A stretch of DNA of 64,000 nucleotides from Aldrovandia affinis (Eukaryota > Chordata > Actinopteri > Notacanthiformes > Halosauridae). The stretch covers positions 2,784,501-2,848,500 of the forward strand of contig JAINUG010000048.1 in NCBI GenBank assembly GCA_029706075.1, written 5' to 3'. Numbering within the stretch: position 1 is the first letter of the stretch; each line of letters opens with the position of its first letter. A program made the translations under genes and the position numbers. Shown piece by piece: positions 10,052 to 22,600 of the stretch. Under the pieces are notes generated by a model. That model worked only from the letters and a program-made list of their open reading frames with translations. It did no database searches and had not been told where the DNA came from.

Positions 10052-12624
10052 CACTACCGGTCAAAGGTTTTAGAACACCCCCATTTTCCAGTTTTTACTG
10101 AAATTTAAGCAATTTAAGTCCAGTGAATAACCTGACATGGTACAAAGGTAAGCGGTAAACTGCCAGAGGTAAAAAAAAATAATAATAAAGTTTTGGTTAC
10201 CAAAACTGAAAAATAATGTACATTTCAGTTATAAAAAAAGGCAGTTTTCAGGGAACAAGTAATGGGTGTGGAGGGCGTCGGTCCTTTGTTTTCCCATGCT
10301 GTGGAAGTCTTTGGAGCAGCGAGACTTTCCGGGGGCAGGTTTGGCACTCACAGGGTGTGAGAGTGTGAACTGTTGCCCGGAAGGTTGCTCCAAAGGCCAT
10401 AATTGATTTAATTATTATTTAATTGGTGTTGATTGTTGTTGGAAACTCGGTCAGCTAATAGGCAATTCCTCCAAGCGCCTATCAGGAGAAGTGGAAGGCA
10501 TGCCAAGAATTCACAGAATCAATCAGGATCATTGCTGACAGCTGCGAATCATTATCGGAAGGATATTTAACCAGCCGGCTTTCTCTGTTTCGGCGCTTGG
10601 ACATTATCTAGCTTAGCTTTGTAGTACCTACTGTGCTTAATGTTGCTTGCCTCTTGTGAAATTGTTTGTTCATGTGCTTGTTTGTTTATTAGATTCCCAG
10701 GGTTTAGTTTATTCTGTGTTTTTGTGGAATACGTTTTGGATTTACCGTTTTACTTGTTTTGTTTGTTCCTGATCGCTGGTTATTTTGGTTTGTTTTGTTT
10801 ATGTCTTTTCGTGTCTTCGCAGACACGGATTTTGCTTTCATTTCCTGCAGACGTTAAAAGATAATAAATATCTTAAATGAATTTCCGCATTCTGGGTCTC
10901 TCTCGCCTGCACTTGGTTCCACACCTACAACATTCCTGACAGTGTGAGAATGTGAGTGGATGTGAATTGTCAATTGTTTAGTGATTGTGATTGGATGTGT
11001 GAATGATAGACAGGTGATTGTCTCATGAGTCCCACCTGAGCCAGGCAGAAACTAAACCTATTTAAGAGCAGGTGGGGCGAGTGGGGGATCAGTTAGTCAT
11101 TGTCTTGTCATTCATGTGTGTGTGTGTCAAGAGAGTTTTGTTTGGTCTTGTCATTCATGTATGTGTATTGAGAGTTGTTGGTTGTGTCATTCTTGCGTGT
11201 TCATTTAGAGTTGTGGTCTTGTCATTGGTGCACGCGTATCATGTAGTGTTTGTGTAATGTAATGTCAGGTGTGACGTATTGTGTCATGGGTGTCCCCCAC
11301 AAGGGGGTTTCCGTGTCGGAGGACGTGGAGTCTGTGGAGTTCTGTATGTGTTCGTTAAGAGTGACTTAGTAGAGTGCTTTGTGTGTGTGGGAAAGAGAGT
11401 TAGAGGGCGCACTGGAAGAGTGTCCGCCTCTCTCCCTCGGTGTGATTGGCAGAGAACTCACACTAGGGCAGTGGAGTGTTTCTGGACAACGGCCTGAGAA
11501 CTCTCACTGAAAGAATGGAGACTGTCTCGGGGCTGGTTGCCAGAGAACTCACTGTGATGAGTGGCGAGGGTCTTTGTGTGTTTGGGAAAAAATAGAACTC
11601 AGACTGAAGGGTTTGAGTGTCTGTGTGCATGGGTTTGGGAAGCACTTGAAAAGTCACTGGATATGTGTGTGCCTGGGGAGGTTCTAGTGGAACTCTGGAC
11701 TGAAGAGGCGCGGTGTCCTGTTGAGATGTGTGTTGAGTGTGTGTTGGGTTCTACCCTGTCCCGTTAAGTGTTGATGCGTGTTAAATGTGGATGCATGGAA
11801 GCAGTGTGGAAAGCCGCTGACTGTCTGTTTGTTGTGTGTTCCCTGAAAGGGGATTCCCCCCTCGGAGGAGGCGGGCTTTCATTTATTGTTGGTTATTTTA
11901 GTTTGTTATTTTAGTTAATTGTTTTTGCCCGAAAGCTTCGTGGCAAGTAGGGTGAAGATTTTGTGTTTGTGTTTGTTTTATTTAACCTGCGCCCCCACTG
12001 TTTTGCTCTCCCGCGTCTGGGGAGAGTGTGAAAAATAAAGATCCGGTCCGTAGACCGGCAAACCCCACTCCTCTGCCAGTTCTTACCGTCGGCTGCTCTG
12101 CTCCAGTCCAGGGATTGTCACGTGGCGTGTGACAGTGGGTTAACAGTCACTCTGCAAGTTGCCGACTCTGGATCCAGCAAAAGAGCACCAGGCTATCATG
12201 CTTCCTCCTCCATGTTTGACAGTTCGTGTCACACACTGAGGAACCATCCTTTCGCCTACTCGACGGCCTACAAAGACCTTTCAAAATGTCAAATTTTTGA
12301 TTAATCGGTCCATAAGACCTTCTTCCAGTCTTCAGTAGTCCACTGGTGGTGCTTCATGGCCCAGGCAAGCCTCTTTTTCTTATTTTGTCATCTTAGCAAT
12401 GGCTTTCTTACTGCCACTCGACCTGTCAAACCTGCAGCTCGAAGTCTTCTCTTCACAGTTGAAACTGAGACTTCCTTACTTTGACCAGTGTTAAGCTGTG
12501 CTTGAAGCTGTTGTCCTGTGAGCTGCCTATGACACAAGCTGTTGACTCTCAGAAACTTGTCTTCTGATTTTGTTGTGGCTTTGGGTCTGCCAGACCTCTT
12601 CCTGTCAGAGTTTCCTCCAGTTTC
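10052..12624 (-). mobile_element. Tc1-like transposon, split by LTR-like insert and cut by a LINE
   Basis: The left terminus (10052-10266) begins after TA with CACTACCGGTCAAAGG and a run to GTTTTAGAACACCC, a known fish Tc1-type end. Transposase sequence on the minus strand resumes at 12137-12624. It contains the helix-turn-helix and linker segment KRSGRPKATTKSEDKFLRVN and STVKRRLRAAGLTGRV. GGGT duplicated at the two edges of the insert (10263-10266 and 12133-12136) fits interruption of one element. The far end is lost at the I-clade LINE that begins near 12625. Confidence 0.7.
10267..12136 (+). mobile_element. LTR-like block (possible solo LTRs)
   Basis: A 1.87-kb non-coding insert inside the Tc1 element. 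It looks like two LTR-like units in series. The first (10267 to about 10940) has a TATA-like GGATATTTAACC near 10560, an AATAAA near 10862 and an end CATTCCTGACA. The second (about 10941 to 12120) has CCTATTTAAGAG near 11056, AATAAA near 12035 and an end GGGATTGTCA. No gag or pol lies between them. The boundaries are uncertain, and I could not pair the terminal repeats by eye. The small open frames here are not convincing genes. Confidence 0.4.
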
Positions 12625-15600
12625 GAAGTGGATTCGCCTGTTGAATGTTATGTACCTGGACGGAATGCTGCTGTGAAGGGAGTCATTCAAAGGGTGCCGA
12701 TTAGTGTAACTATGGATGACTTAAGGAAGAACATCGGTGGTGCTAGTGTGTCGGTGGTTCACTTCCGTAGCTTCCGAAATGGGATGAAGAGCGATAGTTT
12801 AGCGGTGCTGCTTTTCATGAAGTTTCGCTTCCATCCCAGATTGTTTTGGGATGTATTAGTTATCAGGTGCATGGATATTTTTGCCCGCCTTTATGATGTT
12901 TTAATTGTCAGCGCTTTGCACATGTTGCGGCTGTCTGTAGGGATGTGCAGAGGTGTGGGAAATGTGGTGGACATCATGAGTTTGGGGCATGTAAAGCTGC
13001 TGTTGTGGTTTTTGGAGGTGTGAGAAATATGTTAAAGAAAAAGAGGTGCAGAGACTGGTTGTGGTGGGCAAGGTGTCTTACGCTGAGGCGATTAGAAAGG
13101 TGAGTGTGTCTGGGGAGGGAGGGGTGCAGGCCCCCGACTGCAGTTCCCAGGCGGGTGGTCCCTACTGACTCCTTATTGGTGAAGAAAGTGGATTTTCTGG
13201 CATTTATGGTGGATGTCTTGCATCATACGAAGGAGATTGTCAAGCAATCGGATGTCATCCAACATATATTATTTGTGTTCAGGAAACATGGTTGAAGCCT
13301 TGCCTGGATTTTGTTATTCAAGGTTATGTAGTGGTTCGGCGGGACAGACCTCATGGTAGAGATGGGGGATATGCTATTTTTATCAAAGAGGGTATTCAGC
13401 ATAGGGTTCTCCCATTGTCTGGTAAGTTTGAGGCTTTGGCTGTGGAGATATAGTCCAGTGAGGGTAGGTTTTCTGTTGTGAATTTTTACAATCCCTGTAT
13501 TCCTTTGACTATTGAAGGTTTGGCGGGTGTGGTGAGTGGGGTTACATCTGGTAGTCTGGGCTGGGGATTTTAATGCACACAATCCTCTGTGGGGAAGCAA
13601 GGTTTTAGATGGGAATGGAAGGGTTGTGGAGGAGTTTATGGATCAATATGGGCTTGTCTGTTTGAACGATGGGAGGGCTACTAGGTTTCAGGCGGGAAAA
13701 AAATGTGGAGTCGTGTTTGGACCTGACGTTGGCTTCTGGTGTGCTGGTTTGTAAGGCAGAGTGGGACGTACTTAGGTCCCATACTATTGGGAGTGACCAT
13801 TTTCCGGTCTTGAGTAGGTGGGGCAGAGTTCTTCTGTCAGAGGGTGGCAGCGGTGTGCAGCCTTTTAATTTTGGTAGGGCTGACTGGGATGAATTTGTTG
13901 CAATGTGTCATTGGGGATTGTCTCGCCCAGACCCCTCCGCTCCGCCTCCTCTGACAAACTGACTGCCCCATCCCTCTGGGCGCCTGGTAGCCGCTCCTCG
14001 CGGTCTCGCCTCTTCTCTGTCCTGATCCCTCGCTGGTGGAACGACCTTCCGCAATCGGTCAGGACCGCGGAATCACTTGCAATCTTCCGCAAGAGACTCA
14101 AAACCCACCTCTCCAGACTCCAGTACCACTGAACTCTGTCCATCTAGCTAATTTGTCATCACCACTGTTTACTTGTTCTACACTATAAAAAAAATATTTA
14201 AAAAACCACACTAACCTTTTCCTTCCCAGTGTTACAGGTATGATACGCAGACGCCTGCAATGATGTCTATTGCTGTATTACTGCACTGATCTTGTGCGCT
14301 AACTATGATTGTTCTTATCATGTATTAATGCACATCTTGTAAGTCGCTCTGGATAAGAGCATCTGCTAAATGCCTAAAATGTAAAATGTCTCATGTTAAT
14401 GATGAGTCAGTGGATGCATGGAATGACACGCTGTCCGCAATTGTTTCTGCTACGGCGTCCCAAGCCATTCCCAAGAAGGGGCATATGGCGCCAAGGAAGG
14501 TGGTTCTGTGGTGGAATAAGGATTGTGATAAGGCAATCAGGGATAGGAATAGGGCTTACTGGGCTCTTAGACGGTTTCCGATGGAAGCAAATGTATTGAA
14601 CTATAAACGACTGAAGGCTCTAGCCAGGAGGACTATTAAGGCTGCTAAGCGTGACTGCTGGAGGGCATATTATGAGTTGATTGGGTGGGACACTTCCCTC
14701 ACTGAGGTGTGGGCTGTGGTGAAATGCATGTCAGGGTGGTATAAGGGGGGGAGATGGGATGTGCTAAGGGTTTGTTAGGCATTTTGACGAGGTCCTGTTA
14801 GATGAGCTGCTGAGTCTGTTCAAAAGAGTGTGGGAGACAGGGTAGCTGCCGAGGGCCTGGAGCTATGCTGTAGTGGTTCCAATACTGAAGCCTGGGCGTC
14901 CTCACTGTCCTCATGTAGGTCAATTGCGTTAATGTCAGTACTGTGCAAACTCATGGAGAGGATGGTGACTGATCGATTAGTTCATTTATTGGAGACTCGC
15001 TCATATTTAGCTAATTATCAGAGTGGCTTTAGGAGGGACAGGGGTACGATGGACAATGTGCTGGGGCTTGATGCTGACATTCACTCGGCTGTGGAGCGTG
15101 CCCTGGGTGTTGTGGAGTGGTGGTCAGCGTTGTGGGGCCTCAGGATTTTTGTTGTTTTTGGTAGGAGGCGGAAGTTGGGGTCTGTAGCTCTGTCCCTGTA
15201 TGGACTGCCATTGGAGAGGGTGCAGGTATATAGTTTTTTAGGCATGCGGTTTGATGAGAGACTGACCTGATGGTGGCCAGGTCTTCTAAAATTATGAATC
15301 TCATGCGGTGCTTAGATGGGAGTCATTGGGGTGCTGAAAGGGGTGCATTGGTGTGCATCTATCGGGCCATGATCCGCTCAGTTATGGACTATGGGTGTCA
15401 GCTATGGGTCGACGGCTGTGTCCTCCTTGAGGAGACTGTATATTGTACGATTGTGCTGTGGGGCTTTTAGGACGATGCCTATCACGGCACTGTTGGTGGA
15501 AATGGGGGAGGTTCCTCTTCACCTCCGTAGGCTAAAGCTGGGTCTTAGATACTGGGCTAGGCTGAAGAGCCGTGTGACTGATTGCCCGTCCTCTGGGATT

Positions 15601-16480
15601 TTGGGTGACTGTGGTGGACGGTCTTCTGTGAAGTTGCAGAGTGGTGTTTTTCTGGTCCAGGCTTTAGGGTTGGCAGAGGATGTGGGTTTGGCTGATGTGG
15701 AGATTGGGGCTGAGTTGTTCTGGCCTCCTATACCATGGTGGCTTCTACCCGAAGTGGAGGTGGATTTTTGAATTATAGAGTTAGTGAGGGCAGGAAATTC
15801 TGAGCTGGCACCACATGTAGTGGCTGACTCCCACCTTACCTGAGGCAGGTGTGGGGTTCTTCCCTCCAGGTGTATACAGATGGGTCTCGGGCACCGGAGA
15901 GTGGAAGGGTTGGATTCACATTTCATATTCTGCAGTTGGCCATGGGGCAGGGGGTACGTTCACATATCTATATTTACTGCAGAGCTCATGGCTATTTTGT
16001 GGGCTTTGGAGTAGGTGGACCAGTTCCAGCCTTCAAGTGTTGTTATTTGCTCAGACTCCACTGCAGCTCTGACCGCATTACAGTGCAGGAGTTCTTCTGC
16101 ATGCCCTGATGTTTTGATAGACTTGCTAGTGCTTTTGCATCGTGTCCACAGGGCAGGGAGCCAGGTGGGACTGGTGTGGGTGCCTGTGCATGTGGGGATA
16201 GTGGGAAATGAGAGTGCGGATAGGATGGCTAAAGCTTCACTAGAGTTTCCTCAGGTCTATATCCCCTTGGGTAGGGGGGAGTTGAAGAGTAAGATTGCGA
16301 AGGGATTGAGGATTCTCTGGCAAAAGGAGTGGGACACAGACAGAAAGGGGAGACAAAATGATATTCTATTCAGAGAGGTGTGGGGAAGGGAGGCACTTCA
16401 TTCAGGAGCAGGCGGGAGGGGGTATTATTAGCCAGGCTGAGGTTGGGGCATTGTAAAATAAACAAAGAAGAAGACTGCAG
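12625..16480 (+). mobile_element. I-clade (Nimb-like) LINE with RNase H, decayed
   Basis: Reading left to right: an ORF1/gag-like segment at 12628-12960 with a zinc knuckle CGKCGGHHEFGAC; an APE-type endonuclease at about 13260-13850 (VVWAGDFNAHNPLWGS, RATRFQ, IGSDHFPV); a linker and reverse transcriptase at 14385-15500 (VLWWNKDCDKAIRDRNRAYW, NYQSGFRRDRGT, GLRIFVVFGRRR near 15140); then an RNase H domain at about 15850-16300 (VVICSDSTAALTAL, VWVPVHVGIVGNESADRMAK). The RNase H domain is what points to the I clade. The 3' tail is AATAAACAAAGAAGAAGA. Several frame breaks, internal deletions and an L2 insertion (13912-14384) make it non-functional. Confidence 0.8.
13912..14384 (+). mobile_element. 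L2-type LINE 3' end inserted in the I-clade LINE
   Basis: It encodes the C terminus of an L2 reverse transcriptase ORF (APGSRSSRSRLFSVLIPRWW, then NDLPQSVRTAESLAIFRKRL). It ends with the fish L2 tail GTCGCTCTGGATAAGAGC and AAATGCCTAAAATG. A near-perfect 10-bp target duplication (AATGTGTCAT at 13902-13911, AATGTCTCAT at 14385-14394) flanks it. The host LINE reads in frame across the duplication once the insert is removed (DEFVAM, then HVNDESVDAWND). Same family as 29663-29855 and 53775-54240. Confidence 0.88.
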
Positions 16481-16484
16481 GGCA

Positions 16485-16890
16485 GTCTTGCGCATTCGCC
16501 AAATGTTTATCTGAGCCGCAGCGGTAACAGGAGCAAGTAGATGAGGAGTAAGCTTTCACAGAATGTTCAGCAATGGGCGGTGTACAAGCGGACTGCTTAT
16601 CACCTGTATCCGGTAAGCTGTAGAAAATGATCTGACTGTTTGTTCCCAGACAGTGTAGTAGAGCTCTTTCCCTCGCATCTGGCCAATCGTCCCCTGAAGC
16701 ATTGATGACCAGTAAGTAGTTGTGGAACATCTTTAGCCATGTAGCTAACGGAATCACAGGATCTCTGGGACAAGGCAGGAAAAAAACTTGGAAAAGGTGG
16801 AGCAACAGCCATCTTCAGCAAAATATGTCGATAATTAGGTGGGTAAAACTCGTCGACAATTTGTAGTGTATTCAGGTAGGTAAGGAACAC
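16485..16890 (-). mobile_element. LTR-retrotransposon gag fragment
   Basis: The minus strand encodes a gag-like segment (PVIPLATWLKMFHNYLLVIN, then DARERALLHCLGTNSQIIFY and SLPDTGD). After a deletion comes a zinc knuckle-like CYRCGSDKHLANAQDC. Fish Ty3/gypsy-type elements carry this pattern. There are no LTRs or pol beside it, so it is an isolated relic. Confidence 0.6.
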
Positions 16891-16899
16891 ACTATAACT

Positions 16900-17153
16900 G
16901 AGATGGTTAAGGATTTAATAACTGGATAGTAGTAGCCATTCCTACTGCATCGCATGTTCATTCACATCCTGTATCTGACTAGCATATAGAATCTAACAAG
17001 AGCAATATCCATAGTACTTCTTACTATCAATAACTATGGGGGCCCCTAGTGGTACAGCAAGGACACAACACAAGGCTCGTGGAATAACTTTTCACAGGTA
17101 AGTGGCTATTTCACTGTCACTTAAAGCTGACGTTGAATGACCGACAGATATCG
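16900..17153. other. unannotated intergenic stretch
   Basis: Single-copy-looking sequence between the gag relic and the palindrome. No gene or repeat recognised. Confidence 0.4.
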
Positions 17154-17240
17154 CCGTGATGATAATAACAAAACATGTAACGTTACCGATTTGTCAAACC
17201 ACTGCATGACCAATTTATTATAATCTCATCGTCCCCTTAA

Positions 17241-17274
<34 letters not shown>

Positions 17275-17373
17275 ACAATAAGACAACGAATTATCAAGTT
17301 TAAATCACTTTGTCACTTGGTCATGCAGTGGTTGGACAGGTAGTTAACGTTATATGTTTTGTTATCATTACGG
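17154..17373. repeat. large inverted repeat upstream of sf1
   Basis: Two arms of nearly 60 bases (17154-17213 and 17317-17373) are close reverse complements. Both contain AACAAAACAT, TAACGTTA and CCACTGCATGACCAA in one orientation or the other. The loop of about 103 bases includes a CA microsatellite (17243-17272). It could be a MITE or a cruciform-forming palindrome. No target duplication was found. Confidence 0.75.
17243..17272. repeat. CA microsatellite in the palindrome loop
   Basis: About 15 CA units inside the loop of the inverted repeat upstream of sf1. Confidence 0.9.
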
Positions 17374-17559
17374 TTAGGGTTTGGGTTACGGTTCGGTCAC
17401 GCGCACTGTAAAATCGTAAAAAACCAACGAACACAATCTCGAATCGCATACCGTCCTCTGGAGGGGGAGAATCTATCCTCTACCTCCCCGAATCAGCGAA
17501 TGGAAAAAAATGCAATCATATGCAGAAAAAAATGTCGGGCTCGTGGGATTGGATGTCCT

Positions 17560-17797
17560 TGTTTTTAAGCCAATGAAAGTAGACCGAATGAAAGTGATGG
17601 ACAGTTTTATGCACCAATAGAACGCCCAAAACTAAGTTCCTCCTTCCCGATTCTGGAGCTCGCGCCATGTTAAGTTTCTTTAGAGAGTAAGATTGAGAGG
17701 AAGATTCAATTTCGCAGTAGTTAATTTTAAATTCATAGTTCGAACGAACAATTATCACAGAACAAGTTTCTAGCTAGATAACAACTTTGCTTGTGAA
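17560..17797 (+). promoter_or_regulatory. sf1 proximal promoter and 5'UTR region
   Basis: Two CCAAT motifs lie at 17570-17574 and 17614-17618. A YY1-like GCCATGTT lies at 17664-17671. There is no TATA box at a fitting distance, which suits a housekeeping promoter. The start codon at 17798 is chosen because [10 protein letters not shown] is the conserved SF1 N terminus. The transcription start itself cannot be placed. Confidence 0.4.
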
Positions 17798-19628
17798 ATG
17801 GCAACAGGAGCTAATGCAACACCTCTGGGGAAGCTGCATCCGAGTATCGGCGCTAAACGAGGCTTTAACGGTGGGCCCGGTGCGGGGTTAATTGCTCCGC
17901 CGGGCCCTCCGCTATCTTTTCCGGTGCTTCCCAACTTCCAACAGCCAACGATGCCCCCCGTGTCGTTTCCCCAAACACATCAATTCCCCACATCCACCGG
18001 GACAGAGTTCACGACACAATCGCAACTGCCGCAGCTAGTAGTCGGGATACAGTTGCAGTCTGGAGGCGGAGGTAAGGACTCGGCAATGACCAATCTGCAG
18101 TGGGGCCTTCGGCAGCGTTTTGTGATAATTAACGTTAGCTTGCTAACCAAGGAAATAGCTAGCTAGTTTGCTGTGTTTGTGCAGATTTGATTACTTATCG
18201 TTATGTCTATCCATATCTGGTGTCTGGTATGTTCTAGTAAATTCGATGTAATGAACCAGCGAGCTAACACGAATTAAAATAATGCGTAACTAGGATGTAT
18301 TCGCTGGTGGTAGCTTGCTAGCAAGCCGAATCAAAACCTACGGCTTTTAACTCTTGCGACGTCGCCACTTTTCCCACAGGTTAACGTTACTATTTGTGTA
18401 CTACCCAGGTCTGTACTCACGATTAACGTAACCTTTCATACTAGATGGTGTGGCCGAGGTGATTTGTCAAAGTCCATTGCAGTGGTATAAAAGGGATATA
18501 TAGAATCGAATTCCTGAAAGACTTTTCTTCTCTCTTCCGTTAGACTTTGACCAGAAAAAACCTCGCAAAAGGAGCCGCTGGAGCAGCGAGACACCCGACC
18601 AGAAGATCGTGATCCCGGGCATGCCCACCGTCATACCCCCCGGTCTCACTCAGGACCAGGAAAGAGCCTATATAGGTGACTATTACCATACCCCCCTACG
18701 TGTGCCGACATTTATTTAATTACACTTGAGATTTTACAGGAGACATATCAGGCTTAGAAACAGACCGTCATCACGGTCAGGGTGCATCTTGTCATTGTTT
18801 GTTCATTTTTGTCTGTTTCCTTAACGTGGTTTCTTTCTATTCTGCATATTAGATGTGTGATAACCAGCTCGTTTCATAAGTAAGCGCTCAAGGGGTCTGG
18901 CATCTATTTTATGTATACCCCCATACCTGTAATTTATGACATCTGGAAGCCAGTTTTTCTAGTCATGGAAGTCATTCCCTTACTGCATTTGGTTACATCG
19001 ATAGATGTATTATGCATTGTATGTGTTACTTATGATCAAAACATGCTTCACTTGGTCTGTCCAGCTCATTTTCATCAGTCCATTTCCATAGTAAAAATCA
19101 GTTATTTTTGCACAGTACTGCCATGTTGTGTTGTGTGTACCGATAAGTAATGTATTAAGTACACTTTGGCTGTGCTTCGATAAACATTTTTGGAAATTAT
19201 TCTGTTTTCTGGCCTTGTACTCTGTAACCAAACTTTGCTGGGTCTATTGTTGCACAGGTCTGCCATTTGAAAGCTCTTACTTATGAAGCTCAGCTTTTAC
19301 AGTTTTAATTATACTAACTTGTTGATGTGAAATGTGAAGTAAATCTTCCTCCTCTAGGAGTGCTCATGTTTCTGCAGTAGAGCAGGTGTTTGTGGCATTG
19401 AGGTTTGCATACCACTGGGCATCCATTAGCAAAACAAAACAGGTTGGTCCTGACCCAATAATTTTGAACTCTGGATGTAAACAGGCGTGGGTTTTTTTCT
19501 GTCCCCTTTCGTGTTCCAACTCTACCTAGAGAAGGGTCTCCATGTTCTTCTTGTGGAGTATATTGAATGTGTGCCTTTTTTAACATTGACACATTGTGAG
19601 TTGGAACTGCGGGCAGCATTGGCCAAAA

Positions 19629-19668
<40 letters not shown>

Positions 19669-22600
19669 ATGCAGAAAGGAACTTATGGAAATTGTTAACC
19701 TCCATTAACGTAATGTTGGCATCTCTGTCGTGTTGAAATTATTTTCCAAGGATTTACACCCTCAGCATTACAACCCTGGAAGCACCTCTAGCTGATCCTC
19801 TAGGCCAGGGGTGTCAAACTCATTCCATCAAGGGCAGTATATGCAGGTTTTTGTTACAAACAATGAACAACACCACCAGATGTATCTAGGTAGCTCTCTT
19901 ATTCAACCAAGGAGGGTCATGAATTGAAACCACATGCTGTAGTGCAGTGGTTGCAACAAAAACCTGCATACATTTGGCCCTCAATGGAATGGTTTGACAA
20001 CCCTGCTCTAGACTCACACATTGATAATTAAAGTCCTGGGCTGGTTTCAGATTATGTTCAAGCCATATGAGATTTCCGGCCTAAATTGATTTCCTTTGTG
20101 AACGGTTCTGTACATAGTCAGCTTTACGATTTAAATCCTGCTTATGCTAGCACAATAAGAGCTTATCTTCAAGTGGCCGCAAAACGCTGCTTGCGGTGTG
20201 TAAAGCAGGTGAGTTGGACGGACATGACCTGTCAATAACAGCATTTGTTATTGATGTTCAGTGGTTGTTAATGGTTGGTCTTTCTTTGGTATGTAAACGT
20301 TTGTTTGTGCTGACCTTATTTGTGTGGCTGTTTATCACTGTTTTCCCACATTGCTTCCTTTGGTCATTCATGAATTTAAAAAAAAGAACAGGACTGACAA
20401 GGAGTTGTTGTCAAATTGTTGGCTGACAGCTGTGTCTTCACCGCCTAACCCAAAGTTTTTACTGTTTACTTGAACCCATGAAATTCTCTATTCTTCCAGA
20501 AACCTTTTCAGTGCACTTTAGACTAATGCAAGGTGTTCACTGACAGTTCTTAAACATATACATTTATTTGCTCAGAAAATAAGAAATCTTATAGCTTTCT
20601 TCATGCATTTTTTTGGAATCATGAAATGATTTAATCAATATTGGTGAAACCTAAACCTTAAATCCTTCCCCCATTTGATCGGCACTTGTGTTCGATCAAA
20701 ATATGTTAATAACCTGTATGTGGATTTAATGATTCGCATGTGTTTTCAATGATTTCCCCTTCTTAGCCAAAGCCAACAGAACATGCTGTATACATTTTCA
20801 GCTTAAGATTTACAGGATTTACAAGCCTTTCAAGCACACACTGACACTTGGGGCAGGTGTGACCGTTAACTTCTATACAATATGCAGCAGACCAGGCTTC
20901 ACCACTTATGCAAAGCCAGTATTCAAATTAGGGGGGTCAGATTTCTCTTAATCACGGTACATGCACTTGGAATAATCACCTTTATTTTAAGCAGGTGAGC
21001 ATGTGTTACCAATTGGCAGAACATTGTATAAAGGCATTGGCTAGCATATGGAACCCTGTTCTTCTGGTTTTTAGTTTTGTATTATTTTAATGTTACATTT
21101 ATTTCCTGAAATGTTTATTGGTTGAAACCCTTCTGTCATCATTGGGATGCAGAATTTGGCAACATGAATTGTGGGGGGGTGGATTGCAAGTTGCAAATTG
21201 CAAGCTAATGACCATTATTTTTTTGATTGTTGTAACCTCACCCTTCATTTGATTTAACAGTAAGCAGCAGAAAAGGTCACATTAGAATTCTTGCTGGCCA
21301 CGAGCAGCCAAACTGTTTTGACATGTACAAGTTTCCCAAGGAACAGAGAGAAGGGGTTTCTGCCATAGAATGTCTACAGAAATGCGGATGCTTAATTTGT
21401 TCTCCCTGCTTTGAATTAATTTGTTCATTACATGACCTGCCATCTGTTATTTTAATTGTGAATTTCTGCTGTTTTCAAAAAGTCAGAGAAAGCCATGTTT
21501 AAATTTAGTGTTTTGCAGATGTCGTTAGGTGGTAACCATATTTCTTTTCCATCCTTCTTGTTTTCTTTCCTAACCTGACTTCTTCCAGTCCAACTGCAGA
21601 TCGAAGACCTGACTCGTAAACTACGTACAGGAGACCTGGGAATCCCTCTTAACCCTGAGGAAAGGTCGGGAAAAGCTCTTAACCCACCAACAGTAACACT
21701 TCTTTTACCTTCTTGACTTTGATGAGACCAAATGTTGTGTAATGAGGAGTTTCTGTGATTCATTAGAACAGGATTAGGAGTGATGAATGAATGGGTCTGG
21801 TTTGTGTTCATTGCTCAAGGATTTTTAGTTGTTCCTTTGCGTCTCTGTTCCCTATGTGGGGATGTCCTACTGTTGCTGTTTGGTGTAATCACCAAGAAAC
21901 CATGTACTCATTGGTTTTTGCCATACCATAATGTACTGGACACAAGATTCCTTAATCTTAAAAAAATAATAATATTGCATGGCAAATTGTGAATATTTAG
22001 CCTACACACACTAGTCAGTGTTTCCAAATTGTGCTATTTTACACCCAATTGGGCAATTTGTTTTTAAAATGTGTGGGGAAAATGCATTGTTTATATTTTG
22101 GGCTACTTTTCCTTCTGAAAATGGCACACTCGTGCAACAATTATTAGTGTACGTCCCTTATTTATACCATCAGTTCCCTGATCATCTCCAATCACAATCT
22201 ATCACGTATCATTCATTGTAGTCTACTGACCATTGAGTGCAATGGAGGCTGAGTTTTGTGATTTGTGCAAAATTAGTGTGTCTGGGCAACAGCAGCCACA
22301 ACTGACAACATGGCTATCTAGGTAGCTGTTACGAAGTTGTTTTTGTCACTCAACAAGAAATGGAAAAATTGTCACAGCACTGTAAAAACCTAGAGAGAGG
22401 ATTGGGACCCAGTCCTGAAAAGTCCTCTGACCTCATGATGATGTACACAGACATGCAACTTCACAATTAACAAGATGAGAAAGCCTACAAGTGCATTATT
22501 TGTCCAGGATTATAGTCCTATGTATATATTCTCCATATTGGTCTAGTTTTAGGCTAGTGTGTTCTACCCCTATTGGCTGGCATGGGAGAATTTTGTGACA

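Noticed and set aside
11072..11767. Series of short open frames rich in Val, Leu and Cys
   Set aside because: They arise from GT-rich LTR-like DNA and show no conserved motif.
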